Positions 17,753-26,215 of a DNA stretch of 64,000 nucleotides are shown here, piece after piece. Below the pieces are notes generated by a model. It searched no databases. It was not told the DNA's origin and saw nothing but the letters and a program-made list of their open reading frames with translations. Source of the stretch: Mycolicibacterium poriferae (GTDB lineage: Bacteria > Actinomycetota > Actinomycetes > Mycobacteriales > Mycobacteriaceae); assembly GCF_010728325.1 (NCBI RefSeq), contig NZ_AP022570.1, forward strand, positions 3,596,001 to 3,660,000, read 5' to 3'. The translations under genes and the position numbers were made by a program. Position 1 is the stretch's first letter, and each line of letters begins with the position of its first letter.

Positions 17753-18856
17753 ATGTCGGCGCTGCACGAGCACCTCGGCGCAGTGCCTCTGATCGACCAT
17801 CACGTCCACGGGTGCTGGCTGCAGCCGCGGGACCGCACCACGTTCGAGAACGCGCTCAACGAGGCGAACACCGAGCCGCTGGCCGACTTCGACTCGGGTT
17901 TCGACACCCAGCTGGGTTTCGCGGTCCGGGCGCACTGTGCCACGGCACTCGGTCTGGCCCGTCACGCCGAGGCCGACGACTACTGGGATCGGCGCACCGC
18001 GGTGCCCGAGGCCCAGCTCGCCCACCACTTCCTGGCGGCCGCCGGTGTCTCCGACTGGCTCGTCGACACCGGCACCCCAGGCGTGGCGTCGCTCGGTGAG
18101 CTGTCCGGATTGGCGGTCGGCGGGGTCTACGAAGTGGTCCGCCTGGAATCGATCGCCGAGGAGGCCGCGGCGCGACCGGGCGATTACGCCGCGGCGTTCG
18201 ACGAGATCCTCGCCGACCGGGCCCGAACCGCGGTGGGCACCAAGTCGGTGCTGGCCTACCGGGGCGGATTCGTCGGCGAACTGTCCGACCCCGCGCCAGG
18301 GGAGGTTGCCGAGGCGGCCGCACGCTGGCGCGACGCTGGTGGCGTTCGCCTCACCGACCGGGTGCTGCTGCGGTTCGGACTGCACCGCGCGGTGCGGCTC
18401 GGGAAGCCGCTGCAGCTGCATGTCGGCTTCGGCGATCGCGACGCGGACCTACAGGCGGCCAATCCGCTTCACCTGCTCGACTTCTTGCGGGGCAGCGGTC
18501 CGACCCCGGTGATGCTGCTGCACTGTTACCCCTACGAGCGCGAAGCCGGCTACCTGGCGCAGGCATTCAACAACGTCTACCTCGACGGTGGTCTGGCGAT
18601 CAACTATCTGGGCGCCCGGTCGCCGGCGTTCATCGAGCGGCTGCTCGAGATGGCCCCGTTCCGCAAGATCCTCTACTCTTCGGACGGCTACGGGCCGGCC
18701 GAACTGCACTATCTCGGCGCCAGGCTGTGGCGTAGCGGCATGACACTCGCGTTGCAGCGCTTCATCGACTCAGGGGAGTGGAGCGTCACCGACGCGCGCC
18801 GCGTGGTCGACCTGATCGCCCACGAAAACGCCCGGCGTGTCTACGAATTGAGCTAA
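17753..18856 (+). CDS. FluG-type amidohydrolase (Rv1879-like)
   Basis: A 367-residue TIM-barrel amidohydrolase. Metal-binding positions are visible as the HxH in LIDHHVHG, His in LQLHVGFGD, His in LLHCYPYE and Asp in YSSDGYG. It begins directly after the glnA3 stop, so translation is coupled. In fungal FluG an amidohydrolase domain and a glutamine-synthetase domain are fused; here they are adjacent genes. It probably hydrolyses an amide made or handled by GlnA3, for example a gamma-glutamyl amine, but this is inference. Its stop overlaps the convergent gene by four bases. Confidence 0.82.
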   Translation: MSALHEHLGAVPLIDHHVHGCWLQPRDRTTFENALNEANTEPLADFDSGFDTQLGFAVRAHCATALGLARHAEADDYWDRRTAVPEAQLAHHFLAAAGVSDWLVDTGTPGVASLGELSGLAVGGVYEVVRLESIAEEAAARPGDYAAAFDEILADRARTAVGTKSVLAYRGGFVGELSDPAPGEVAEAAARWRDAGGVRLTDRVLLRFGLHRAVRLGKPLQLHVGFGDRDADLQAANPLHLLDFLRGSGPTPVMLLHCYPYEREAGYLAQAFNNVYLDGGLAINYLGARSPAFIERLLEMAPFRKILYSSDGYGPAELHYLGARLWRSGMTLALQRFIDSGEWSVTDARRVVDLIAHENARRVYELS

Positions 18857-20625
18857 CGCACCCCGCGCAGGAGCCGGCCCGGCCGCGCCCCGGTGTCCAC
18901 GCCGTGCCGCCGGGTGATCACCCCGCTCACCACGGTCGCGTCGTAACCGCGGGCGCCCTGGACCAGGCGCCGCCCGCCCGCGGGCAGGTCGTAGGCCATG
19001 CGCGGCACGTCCAGTTGCAGCGCCTGCATGTCGATGACGTTGATGTCGGCCTTCTTGCCCACCGCCAGCACACCGCGGTCGGAGAGCCCGTAGAGCGTGG
19101 CCGTGTCCAGGGTCTGCTTGCGCACCACGTATTCCAGCGAGAACCGCGGTCCGCGGTGCCGGTCGCGGGCCCAGTGCGTCAACAGGAAGGTCGGGTAGGA
19201 CGCGTCGCAGATCAAGCCGCAGTGCGCCCCGCCGTCGGACAACCCGGACACCGCGGCGGGATGGGTCATCATCTCGTGGATGGCGTCGTGGTTGCCGTCG
19301 GCGTAGTTGAAGAACGGCAGCATCAGCATCGCGGTGCCGTCCGATTCGAGCATCAGGTCATACATCGCGGCAAGCGGATCCTGACCCCGCGCCTGCGCGA
19401 TCGCGGCCACCGTCTGATCCGGCGTCGGCTCGTAGTCGGGCGGGTCGCCGATCGCGAAGATCCGGTCGGCGCTGTGTTGGATCAGCGCGTAGAGACCGTC
19501 GAACAGCGGCACCGGCTGTGGCGGCAGATCCGCCTCGGACAGGATCGTCTCGCGCACACCCGGATCGGCCAGCCGGGCGGCCAGTTCCTCGTGCCCGAGC
19601 TCTGCCTTGAGCCGGCGGTAGGTGGGGCGGTGGGTGAAGGCGTGATAACCGGGGAACCCGAACAGCATCCCGAACGGGCGCGCGGCGAACTGGGCGTACA
19701 ACTCGACGCCGTTCTCCAGCGCCTTGCCCGCGCGTTCGAGCTGTCGGCGCCACAGGTCCGGAGCTCCGCCGGTCTGGATCATCGTGAACGTCACCGGTCG
19801 TTCGATCTCCGCGCCGAGCTGGGTCATCCAGTCCATCTCGCGCATGGTGGCCTCCGCGGGGCTTTCACCCGCGGTGCCCTGCGGGGACACCTCGAACACC
19901 GCGCGGCCACCGGCCGCCATCGCGCGGCCCAGGCCGAACAATTCCGCTTCGGCGGCATAGGTGCCGGGCACGGGTTCACCGTCGATTGCACGGTGGGCCT
20001 CGGTGCGCGACGTGGAGAAGCCCAGCGCACCCGCCTCCACCGCTTCCTGCACGATGCGCGCCATGGCGGCGATGTCGTCGGGCGTGGCCTCCTCGTTGCG
20101 GGCGCCGCGTTCACCCATCGCGTAGCCGCGCACTGCCCCGTGAGCGATCTGGGTACCGTAATCCACTGCCAGCGAACGCTTCTCGACGGCGTCGAGATAT
20201 TCGGGAAAGCTCTCCCACTGCCAGGTGATGCCTTCGGCCAGCGCTGAGCCGGGGATGTCCTCCACACCCTCCATCAGTTCGATCAGCCACTGCTCCCGCC
20301 CGGGCCGTACCGGCGCGAATCCCACTCCGCAGTTGCCGCTGACCACCGTCGTGACGCCGTGCAGGCTGGAGGGTTCCAGCGTGTCGTCCCAGCTGACCTG
20401 GCCGTCGTAGTGGGTGTGGATGTCGACGAAACCGGGGGCGACGATGCGCCCCGTCGCGTCGATCTCGTGCGCTGCGTCGGCCTGCAGGCCGTCACCGGCC
20501 CCGTCAGCACCGTTGCGGCGGCGTACCTCGACGATGCGGCCGTCCTTGACGCCGATGTCGGCCCGGTAGCGCTCGGCTCCGGTGCCGTCGACGACGGTGC
20601 CGCCGGTGATCTTCAGGTCCAGCAT
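18853..20625 (-). CDS. N-acyl-D-amino-acid deacylase family amidohydrolase (1)
   Basis: A 590-residue amidohydrolase. It has DIHTHYDGQ (metal HxH), the D-aminoacylase hallmark GNCGVGF with its metal-bridging Cys, and the late Asp in GLSDGGAHC. Such enzymes remove acyl groups from D-amino acids or hydrolyse related amides. A GAGGAG lies five to six bases before the ATG at 20625. Upstream on the same strand are a SnoaL-like gene (10-base gap) and a second family member, so the three form a unit. Members of this family are multiple in environmental mycobacteria; the physiological substrate is unknown. Confidence 0.83.
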   Translation of the reverse strand: MLDLKITGGTVVDGTGAERYRADIGVKDGRIVEVRRRNGADGAGDGLQADAAHEIDATGRIVAPGFVDIHTHYDGQVSWDDTLEPSSLHGVTTVVSGNCGVGFAPVRPGREQWLIELMEGVEDIPGSALAEGITWQWESFPEYLDAVEKRSLAVDYGTQIAHGAVRGYAMGERGARNEEATPDDIAAMARIVQEAVEAGALGFSTSRTEAHRAIDGEPVPGTYAAEAELFGLGRAMAAGGRAVFEVSPQGTAGESPAEATMREMDWMTQLGAEIERPVTFTMIQTGGAPDLWRRQLERAGKALENGVELYAQFAARPFGMLFGFPGYHAFTHRPTYRRLKAELGHEELAARLADPGVRETILSEADLPPQPVPLFDGLYALIQHSADRIFAIGDPPDYEPTPDQTVAAIAQARGQDPLAAMYDLMLESDGTAMLMLPFFNYADGNHDAIHEMMTHPAAVSGLSDGGAHCGLICDASYPTFLLTHWARDRHRGPRFSLEYVVRKQTLDTATLYGLSDRGVLAVGKKADINVIDMQALQLDVPRMAYDLPAGGRRLVQGARGYDATVVSGVITRRHGVDTGARPGRLLRGVR

Positions 20626-20635
20626 CGGTAGCTCC

Positions 20636-21106
20636 TCACACCAGTCCGGTCGCGTCGAACACCCAGGACATGTCGGCGTTCGCGAAGTCGGCCAGCCAAC
20701 TGGCCGGCGCATGGTTGGCCAGCGCCCCCATGTCCCAGTAGTCCTTCCACAGCGTGATCAGACCGTCCTCGACCCGGTGCACCGTGACGAACTGCAGAAC
20801 CGCTGATTCGCCGGTGGCCCAGTGCCATTCCTCGTGGTGCTCGTACATCAGGTCCACCCCGTTGCTGACCATCAGGCCGGGGAAGTTCGCGTACGACGCC
20901 AGCGGCTCGAGCCCGATCTTGAGGCGCTTGACGATGTCATCCGGACCGCGCGCGGCGGCTGCGGGCCCGACCGGCATGTCGAGATAGATGCAGTGCGGAG
21001 CAAGCCGGCGCTTCACACCGTCCCAGTCCCGCGCCGACAGCGCCGCCCACATCGACGAGACGGTCGTCTCGATATCAGTCGTCTCGCCCGCCTGCTCAAT
21101 TGACAT
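20636..21106 (-). CDS. SnoaL/limonene-epoxide-hydrolase-like protein
   Basis: A 156-residue protein with the NTF2-like cone fold pattern: an N-terminal helix (MWAALSARDWDGVKRRLAPHCIYLDMPVG), then alternating strands ending LITLWKDYWDMG. This family covers small cyclases, isomerases and epoxide hydrolases. The ATG overlaps the end of the upstream amidohydrolase by 11 bases and the next amidohydrolase follows after 10 bases, so it is co-transcribed with both. Catalytic residues cannot be fixed from sequence. Confidence 0.75.
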   Translation of the reverse strand: MSIEQAGETTDIETTVSSMWAALSARDWDGVKRRLAPHCIYLDMPVGPAAAARGPDDIVKRLKIGLEPLASYANFPGLMVSNGVDLMYEHHEEWHWATGESAVLQFVTVHRVEDGLITLWKDYWDMGALANHAPASWLADFANADMSWVFDATGLV

Positions 21107-22973
21107 GGGCCAGTGCCTCTTTCCCGCTCGCCTCTTTCCCGCTCGCCGCTGCCCCGGTCGCCGCTGCCCCTGCAGTCGCTTTCCCCGTCCCTTGACGTGT
21201 CGCCGGTGCCGGCGCTTTGTGCGCCGCACGCAGGAACCTGCCGGTGCGCTCGGATCCGACAGTCGGCGTCAGCGCGCCGTCGAGATACACCGGTCGCCCA
21301 CCCACCAGCACGGCACTCACCGTCTCGTCATTGCGGTTGACCATGCGCGACAGACCGCCGTACTGGGACACCGGCTCCTCCGCGTAGCGGTCGAGGCTGG
21401 CGTCGAGCCGGCACGGATCGAGGACGACGACGTCGGCGCGGTCGCCGAGGCGCAGGTGCCCCGCATCGATGCGATACCAGTCGCCCAGCTCGCCGGTGAG
21501 CCGGTGCACGGCCTGCTCGACGGTCATGAACGGCCTGCCGGCGAGTTCTGCGTCCCGCACGTGACGCAGCAGGCGCAGGCCCATGTTGTAGAACGCCATG
21601 TTGCGCAGGTGTGCACCGGCGTCCGAGAACCCCATCTGGATACCGGGATCACGGGCGAGCTTCTTGAGCACCTCGGGCCGATGGTTGGAGATGGTGGTGC
21701 GCCACCGCAGCGCCCGACCGTGTTCGAGCACCAGATCGAGGAAGGCGTCCACCGGGTGCAGGCCGCCGCGCAGGCGCCCCACCGCTCCGAAGGACTTGCC
21801 GACCACGGACTGGTCGGGGCAGGAGACGATCTCGGCGTCGAAGAAGTCACGGTGCCACACCCGCATCCCGAATCGGCTGTCGTAGTCCTTGCGGAAACGT
21901 CTGCGGTAGCCCTCGTCGCGCATCAGCTCGTTGCGCTCGACCTCGTCGCGCAGGTGCAGGGCGGCCGCGCCCGCGCCGAACTCCTCGAACACGACCAGAT
22001 CGATGCCGTCGGCGTACACCTCGAACGGTACCGGCAGGTGTTGCCACCGGAAGTTGCCGCCGAGGCTGTTGACCAGCCGGGCGAGTGGGCCCAGGACGTT
22101 GACCGCGACGGGGTTGGACTTGACGTCGGCCGCCGAGAGCAGACTCGTTTTCAGCGGGTTGCGCACCGCCCCCAGCGACTGCGCTGCCTGCGACAGGAGG
22201 TTCAGCGGGTTCTGGATGTCCGGCCCGGACTGCAGCACCCGGTTGGACCGGCGCAACAGCGATTTCAGCCTGCGCAGCTCACGTGGCTTGGCGTAGGTCG
22301 ACGGCAGGGTTCGAGACCGGCACACGTCTCCATCGAGCTTGTCGAAAAGCAGCTGCTGCGAGGACATTCCGACGAATCCGGCGCGCAGCGCCTCGACCAG
22401 CATCCGTTCCATCCGTGCCTGCTCAGCTCGGGTGGGACGCTCGTCCTTGCGGGTGGCGCGGTCCAGTCCCATTGTCGCGGCGCGCATGTCGGAGTGCCCG
22501 AGGAACGCCGCCACATTGGGCCCGAGCGGGCGCGACTCCAGCGCGGCGATGTACTCCTCACCGCTTGTCCAGTCCTTGTGCTTCTCGACCGCCTCGATGA
22601 CGAAGTCGCGCGGGATCGCCTCGACTCGGCCGAAGATGTCACCGGCATCGGCGGCGTCGAGGTACACCGTGGACAGCGAACACGAGCCGAGCAGCACTGT
22701 GGTGACCCCGTGGCGCAACGACTCCGACAGCGCCGGGCCGCCGAGCACTTCGACGTCGTAGTGAGTGTGGATGTCGATCATGCCGGGCAGCACCCACTGG
22801 TCGGTGGCGTCGATCACCTGTGCGTCGGTCTCGTCGAGATCGCCGGTGACGACCGCGGCGACGTGGCCGTCGCGGATGCCGATGGTGCGCACGGCCGACG
22901 GGGCGCCGGTGCCGTCGAACCAGCGGCCGTTGCGGATGACCGTGTCGTACGTCACATCACTCACACCACTCAT
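21096..22973 (-). CDS. N-acyl-D-amino-acid deacylase family amidohydrolase (2)
   Basis: About 625 residues from the Met at 22973; an upstream in-frame ATG at 23006 would add 11 residues, but the conserved fold begins at YDTVIRNGRWFDGTG, so the shorter form is preferred. It has DIHTHYDVE, the Cys motif as LGSCSLS, and GFSDAGAH, so the metal-site layout is conserved although GNCG is altered. The extreme C-terminus is a low-complexity Ala/Gly/Lys tail (ASGKEASGKEALAHVN) not seen in the core family. First gene of the three-gene unit and divergent from the dienelactone hydrolase. Confidence 0.8.
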   Translation of the reverse strand: MSGVSDVTYDTVIRNGRWFDGTGAPSAVRTIGIRDGHVAAVVTGDLDETDAQVIDATDQWVLPGMIDIHTHYDVEVLGGPALSESLRHGVTTVLLGSCSLSTVYLDAADAGDIFGRVEAIPRDFVIEAVEKHKDWTSGEEYIAALESRPLGPNVAAFLGHSDMRAATMGLDRATRKDERPTRAEQARMERMLVEALRAGFVGMSSQQLLFDKLDGDVCRSRTLPSTYAKPRELRRLKSLLRRSNRVLQSGPDIQNPLNLLSQAAQSLGAVRNPLKTSLLSAADVKSNPVAVNVLGPLARLVNSLGGNFRWQHLPVPFEVYADGIDLVVFEEFGAGAAALHLRDEVERNELMRDEGYRRRFRKDYDSRFGMRVWHRDFFDAEIVSCPDQSVVGKSFGAVGRLRGGLHPVDAFLDLVLEHGRALRWRTTISNHRPEVLKKLARDPGIQMGFSDAGAHLRNMAFYNMGLRLLRHVRDAELAGRPFMTVEQAVHRLTGELGDWYRIDAGHLRLGDRADVVVLDPCRLDASLDRYAEEPVSQYGGLSRMVNRNDETVSAVLVGGRPVYLDGALTPTVGSERTGRFLRAAHKAPAPATRQGTGKATAGAAATGAAASGKEASGKEALAHVN

Positions 22974-23070
22974 CGAACCGCCCGCATCGGCGGGTGTCAA
23001 CGACATCAGTGAACAGAATTTGCCATTTGTCTACCATCGTCCTGTGAACTGCATCACACGGCCGGGCATA

Positions 23071-23985
23071 ATGGCTGTGGTGACGCCGCTGCAGCGCTAT
23101 ATCGCCGAGGAAATCGCCACCGACCACGTCGACGGCCTGCTGACCCGGCGCGAAGCGCTGCGCCGACTGAGCCTGCTCGGCATCGGAGCTGCCGCTGCGA
23201 CGTCCCTGATCGCCGCCTGTGGCGGCAGCGACCAGCAAGCCGCTCCGTCCACCGCCACGTCGGCGGCGCCCGCAGACGCCTCACCGCCGGGCATGGATTC
23301 GGCGGTGTCGACCGCGGCTGTCACCTGGGCGGGACCGGCAGGCGAACTGCAGGGCGCCTGGGCCGAGGCGGCCCGGCCGCGCGGCGGCATGCTCGTCATC
23401 CACGAGAACAAGGGCCTCAATGACTGGACCCGCTCCGTGGCCGGCCGGCTGGCCGGCGCCGGCTATTCGAGCCTGGCCATCGACCTGCTCTCCGCGCAGG
23501 GCGGGACGTCGACGTTCGACGATCCGGCCGAGGCGACCGCGGCGCTGGGCAACCGGGAACCCGCCGCCATGGTCGCCGACCTGAAGTCCGGAATCGCCGA
23601 AGTGCAGCGGCGCACGCCAGATCTGCGGGTCGCGGCGATCGGATTCTGCATGGGCGGGGGACTGGTGTGGCGACTGCTCGACAGCGGTGCACCCGAACTG
23701 GCCGCCGCCTTCCCCTTCTACGGACCGACGCCGGACGATCCCGACTTCTCCGGCTCCAAAGACGTTGCCGTGCTCGCCTTCTACGGAGAACTCGACCAAC
23801 GCGTCAACGCGACCGAACCCGCCGCCGCTGCCGCCCTGCAACGCGCCGGGATGGTCCACGAGTTGGTCACCGAACCCGGCGCCAACCACGCGTTCTTCAA
23901 CGACACCGGTGACCGTTACGACCCGGCGGCCGCCGCCGACGCGTGGCGCCGCGTTTTGGACTGGTCGGCCGCCCACGTCGGTTAG
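23071..23985 (+). CDS. Exported lipoprotein-type dienelactone hydrolase
   Basis: A 304-residue alpha/beta hydrolase of the dienelactone hydrolase family with nucleophile Cys193 (GFCMGGG), Asp242 and His273 (ANHAFFND). The N-terminus carries a twin arginine (TRREALRRLSLLG), a hydrophobic stretch and a lipobox ending at Cys50 (SLIAAC), indicating Tat export and lipid anchoring. A Ser/Ala/Thr linker of 30 residues follows. Most DLH enzymes are cytoplasmic, so a surface-exposed one suggests action on extracellular or envelope esters/lactones. Start is ATG 23071; GTG codons two and three residues later are alternatives. Confidence 0.8.
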   Translation: MAVVTPLQRYIAEEIATDHVDGLLTRREALRRLSLLGIGAAAATSLIAACGGSDQQAAPSTATSAAPADASPPGMDSAVSTAAVTWAGPAGELQGAWAEAARPRGGMLVIHENKGLNDWTRSVAGRLAGAGYSSLAIDLLSAQGGTSTFDDPAEATAALGNREPAAMVADLKSGIAEVQRRTPDLRVAAIGFCMGGGLVWRLLDSGAPELAAAFPFYGPTPDDPDFSGSKDVAVLAFYGELDQRVNATEPAAAAALQRAGMVHELVTEPGANHAFFNDTGDRYDPAAAADAWRRVLDWSAAHVG

Positions 23986-24069
23986 CGGGCACCGACAGGC
24001 CACCAGGTGTTCGACGGCACGCCGACTGGCCGTTCACTTCCGCACATGCGAAGCCGCTGTCATGCAGCC

Positions 24070-25176
24070 ATGCGCGTGGTCCAGGTGGCGAATTTCTACG
24101 GCCCCCGGTCCGGTGGTCTGCGCACCGCCGTGGACCGTCTGGGCGCCGAGTACTGCGCGTCCGGGCACTCGGTGTTCCTGATCGTCCCGGGCCGCCACGC
24201 CGAATGGGTCCGGCTGCCCTCGGGGGTCACCCGAATCTCTCTGCCCGCCAGGTTGATCCCGTTCACCGGTGGCTATCGCGCTGTCCTGCCGAGGCCGGTG
24301 ACCGCGCTCCTCGAAGAACTGGAACCGGATGCGCTGGAGGTGTCCGACCGGCTGACCCTGCGCTCGCTGGGCCCGTGGGGGCGACGCCACGGCGTGTCCA
24401 CGGTGATGATCTCCCACGAACGCCTCGACCGTCTGGTCGGCCAGATTCTTCCCGAGCCGATGGCCCGCGCGGTTGCCGACGTCGCCAACCGGCGGACGGC
24501 GACGAACTACGACGCCGTGGTGTGCACGACCGCGTTCGCCCGCGAGGAGTTCGAACGTATCGACGCCACCAATGTGATGACGGTGCCGCTCGGCGTCGAC
24601 CTCGACCAGTTCCACCCCCGGCACCACTCCGCGGAGTTGCGGGGCCGCTGGGCCGGCCCGGACCAGGTGCTGCTGGTGCACTGCGGGCGGCTGTCGGTGG
24701 AGAAGCACCCGCATCGCAGCATCGACACCGTCGCCACCCTGCGCGAGGCCGGAGTCGACGCCAGGTTGGTCGTGGTGGGAGAGGGACCGCTGCGCGCCAG
24801 GCTGCAACGGCAGGCCGGCCGCCTGCCTGTCGACTTCCTCGGATACGTCGGGTGCCGCGACACGGTCGCAGGGATTCTGGCCAGCGCCGACGTCGCACTC
24901 GCACCCGGCCCTCACGAGACGTTCGGCCTGGCCGCGCTCGAGGCGCTGGCATGCGGCACGCCCGCGGTGGTGTCGCGGACCTCTGCGCTGGCGGAGATAC
25001 TGACCACCGACAGCGGGGCCACCGCGGACAACGATGCGCGCGCGGTAGCCCGCGCGGTCACCACGGTGATGGGCCGGCCCGAACGCGAGCGCAGACACAG
25101 CGCGCGACAGCGGGCCGAGCAGTTCAGCTGGCCACGCTCCGCCCAGGGCATGCTGACTGCGCTCGGGGCGCCCTAG
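24070..25176 (+). CDS. GT4-family glycosyltransferase
   Basis: A 368-residue GT-B glycosyltransferase. The N-terminal acceptor domain opens MRVVQVANFYGPRSGGL; the C-terminal donor domain has GRLSVEKHP and the E-x7-E motif in GPHETFGLAALEALACG typical of family 4 retaining enzymes using GDP-mannose or UDP-sugars. No signal or membrane helices, so it acts at the cytoplasmic face. In mycobacteria such enzymes build PIM/LM, glycolipids or methylglucose polysaccharide; none can be chosen from this sequence. An isolated gene preceded by 85 bases. Confidence 0.85.
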   Translation: MRVVQVANFYGPRSGGLRTAVDRLGAEYCASGHSVFLIVPGRHAEWVRLPSGVTRISLPARLIPFTGGYRAVLPRPVTALLEELEPDALEVSDRLTLRSLGPWGRRHGVSTVMISHERLDRLVGQILPEPMARAVADVANRRTATNYDAVVCTTAFAREEFERIDATNVMTVPLGVDLDQFHPRHHSAELRGRWAGPDQVLLVHCGRLSVEKHPHRSIDTVATLREAGVDARLVVVGEGPLRARLQRQAGRLPVDFLGYVGCRDTVAGILASADVALAPGPHETFGLAALEALACGTPAVVSRTSALAEILTTDSGATADNDARAVARAVTTVMGRPERERRHSARQRAEQFSWPRSAQGMLTALGAP

Positions 25177-25235
25177 CAGAGCAATTGCGCCGCTTCCCGG
25201 TGGCCGACCCACACCGGTGCCTTACCATCCAGAGC

Positions 25236-25631
25236 ATGCTTCGCGTGTGCGCAGTGGGGGCGCTGGCCCTGGTGTCCCTGGGTTCGTCGGTGGCCGTGGC
25301 TGCCGCCGAGCCCGAGCCGACGGGATGCACCTACTCACTGACCGCGCCCTCCGTGGTCAACGTGGCCGGTGTCGACATGGTGACCGCGACGGTGGACACC
25401 GGCGCCTGCGAGGGCGCGGTGACCTTCCAGACCGTCGCCTGCATCGCGATGGACGGCGAGTCCAGCCCGGGCCGGTGTGCTCAGGGCTCGGGAATCGTCC
25501 CGGCGCAGGTGTTCTTCCAGCCGTACCGTCCCGGTGCGACGTACACCGCCACAGGTCGCGGGTGCGCAGCGACGGGCAATCCGCCCCAGAAGGTCTGCTC
25601 CGAGAACGGGCCCCTCACCGCGACGCTGTGA
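25236..25631 (+). CDS. Small secreted Cys-containing protein
   Basis: A 131-residue protein with a clear Sec signal peptide (MLRVCAVGALALVSLGSSVAVAAA) and a mature part of about 107 residues. The mature region has several Cys (positions near 32, 56, 65 and 77, then two towards the end) likely to form disulfides, and a beta-rich pattern (VVNVAGVDMVTATVDTG). No family recognised; it looks like one of the many mycobacterial secreted proteins of unknown function. A GC-rich hairpin follows the stop. Confidence 0.65.
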   Translation: MLRVCAVGALALVSLGSSVAVAAAEPEPTGCTYSLTAPSVVNVAGVDMVTATVDTGACEGAVTFQTVACIAMDGESSPGRCAQGSGIVPAQVFFQPYRPGATYTATGRGCAATGNPPQKVCSENGPLTATL

Positions 25632-25636
25632 CCAGC

Positions 25637-25656
25637 CCCCGCGGTTTAACGCGGGG
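25637..25656 (+). terminator. GC-rich hairpin after secreted protein gene
   Basis: CCCCGCG and CGCGGGG pair perfectly around the loop GTTTAA, starting five bases after the stop. There is no U-run, as is common in mycobacteria, so terminator function is probable rather than certain. Confidence 0.5.
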
Positions 25657-25735
25657 CGTCCTCGGGCATCCGTGCGGTCGAGGCAATGGATGGGGTCGGC
25701 ACACCTGACCGACCTCCGTGACCCGAGGAGCCGGC

Positions 25736-26188
25736 ATGGATAGCAACAGTGTGCTGTGGATCGTGATCGCGGCAGTCGTCGCCATCGCCGTCATCGCGGT
25801 CGTCGTGTTCTTCACCCGGAAGGCCGGAAACCGGCGGAAGCAGCAGCAGGCCGATCAGTTGCGCGCCGAGGTGGAGCACGACAGCGCGCGCGTCAACCGG
25901 CAGGCCTCCCTGGTGGAGGAGGCCGAAGCCAAAGCGCGTGCGGCACAGGCCGAAGCCGAGGCCAAGGCCGCCGAGGCCAGCCGTCTGGCCGACACCGCCT
26001 CGACCCGCCGTGATGCGCTGAGCAGTTCGCAGGACGAACTGGCCACTCGGCGCGCGCACGCCGACAAGTTGGACCCGCGGGTGAAGTCGGACGGGACACG
26101 CAAAGACGGCGGAACCGACCGGACCGCAGAAACCGCCGGAGATTCGGCCGTCGATGCCCCCACGCATCGAGACTCCACGGCGCGCTGA
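25736..26188 (+). CDS. Single-pass membrane protein with coiled coil
   Basis: A 150-residue protein starting at ATG 25736 behind CGAGGAG. Residues 5-27 form one membrane helix (VLWIVIAAVVAIAVIAVVVFF), followed by a basic stop-transfer patch and a long Ala/Glu/Lys helix (about residues 40-105) with heptad character, then a polar disordered tail. This resembles small mycobacterial envelope or scaffolding proteins; no catalytic motif is present. Confidence 0.75.
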   Translation: MDSNSVLWIVIAAVVAIAVIAVVVFFTRKAGNRRKQQQADQLRAEVEHDSARVNRQASLVEEAEAKARAAQAEAEAKAAEASRLADTASTRRDALSSSQDELATRRAHADKLDPRVKSDGTRKDGGTDRTAETAGDSAVDAPTHRDSTAR

Positions 26189-26215
26189 CCGCGCGCCACA
26201 GTTGAAAGCCCGGGT

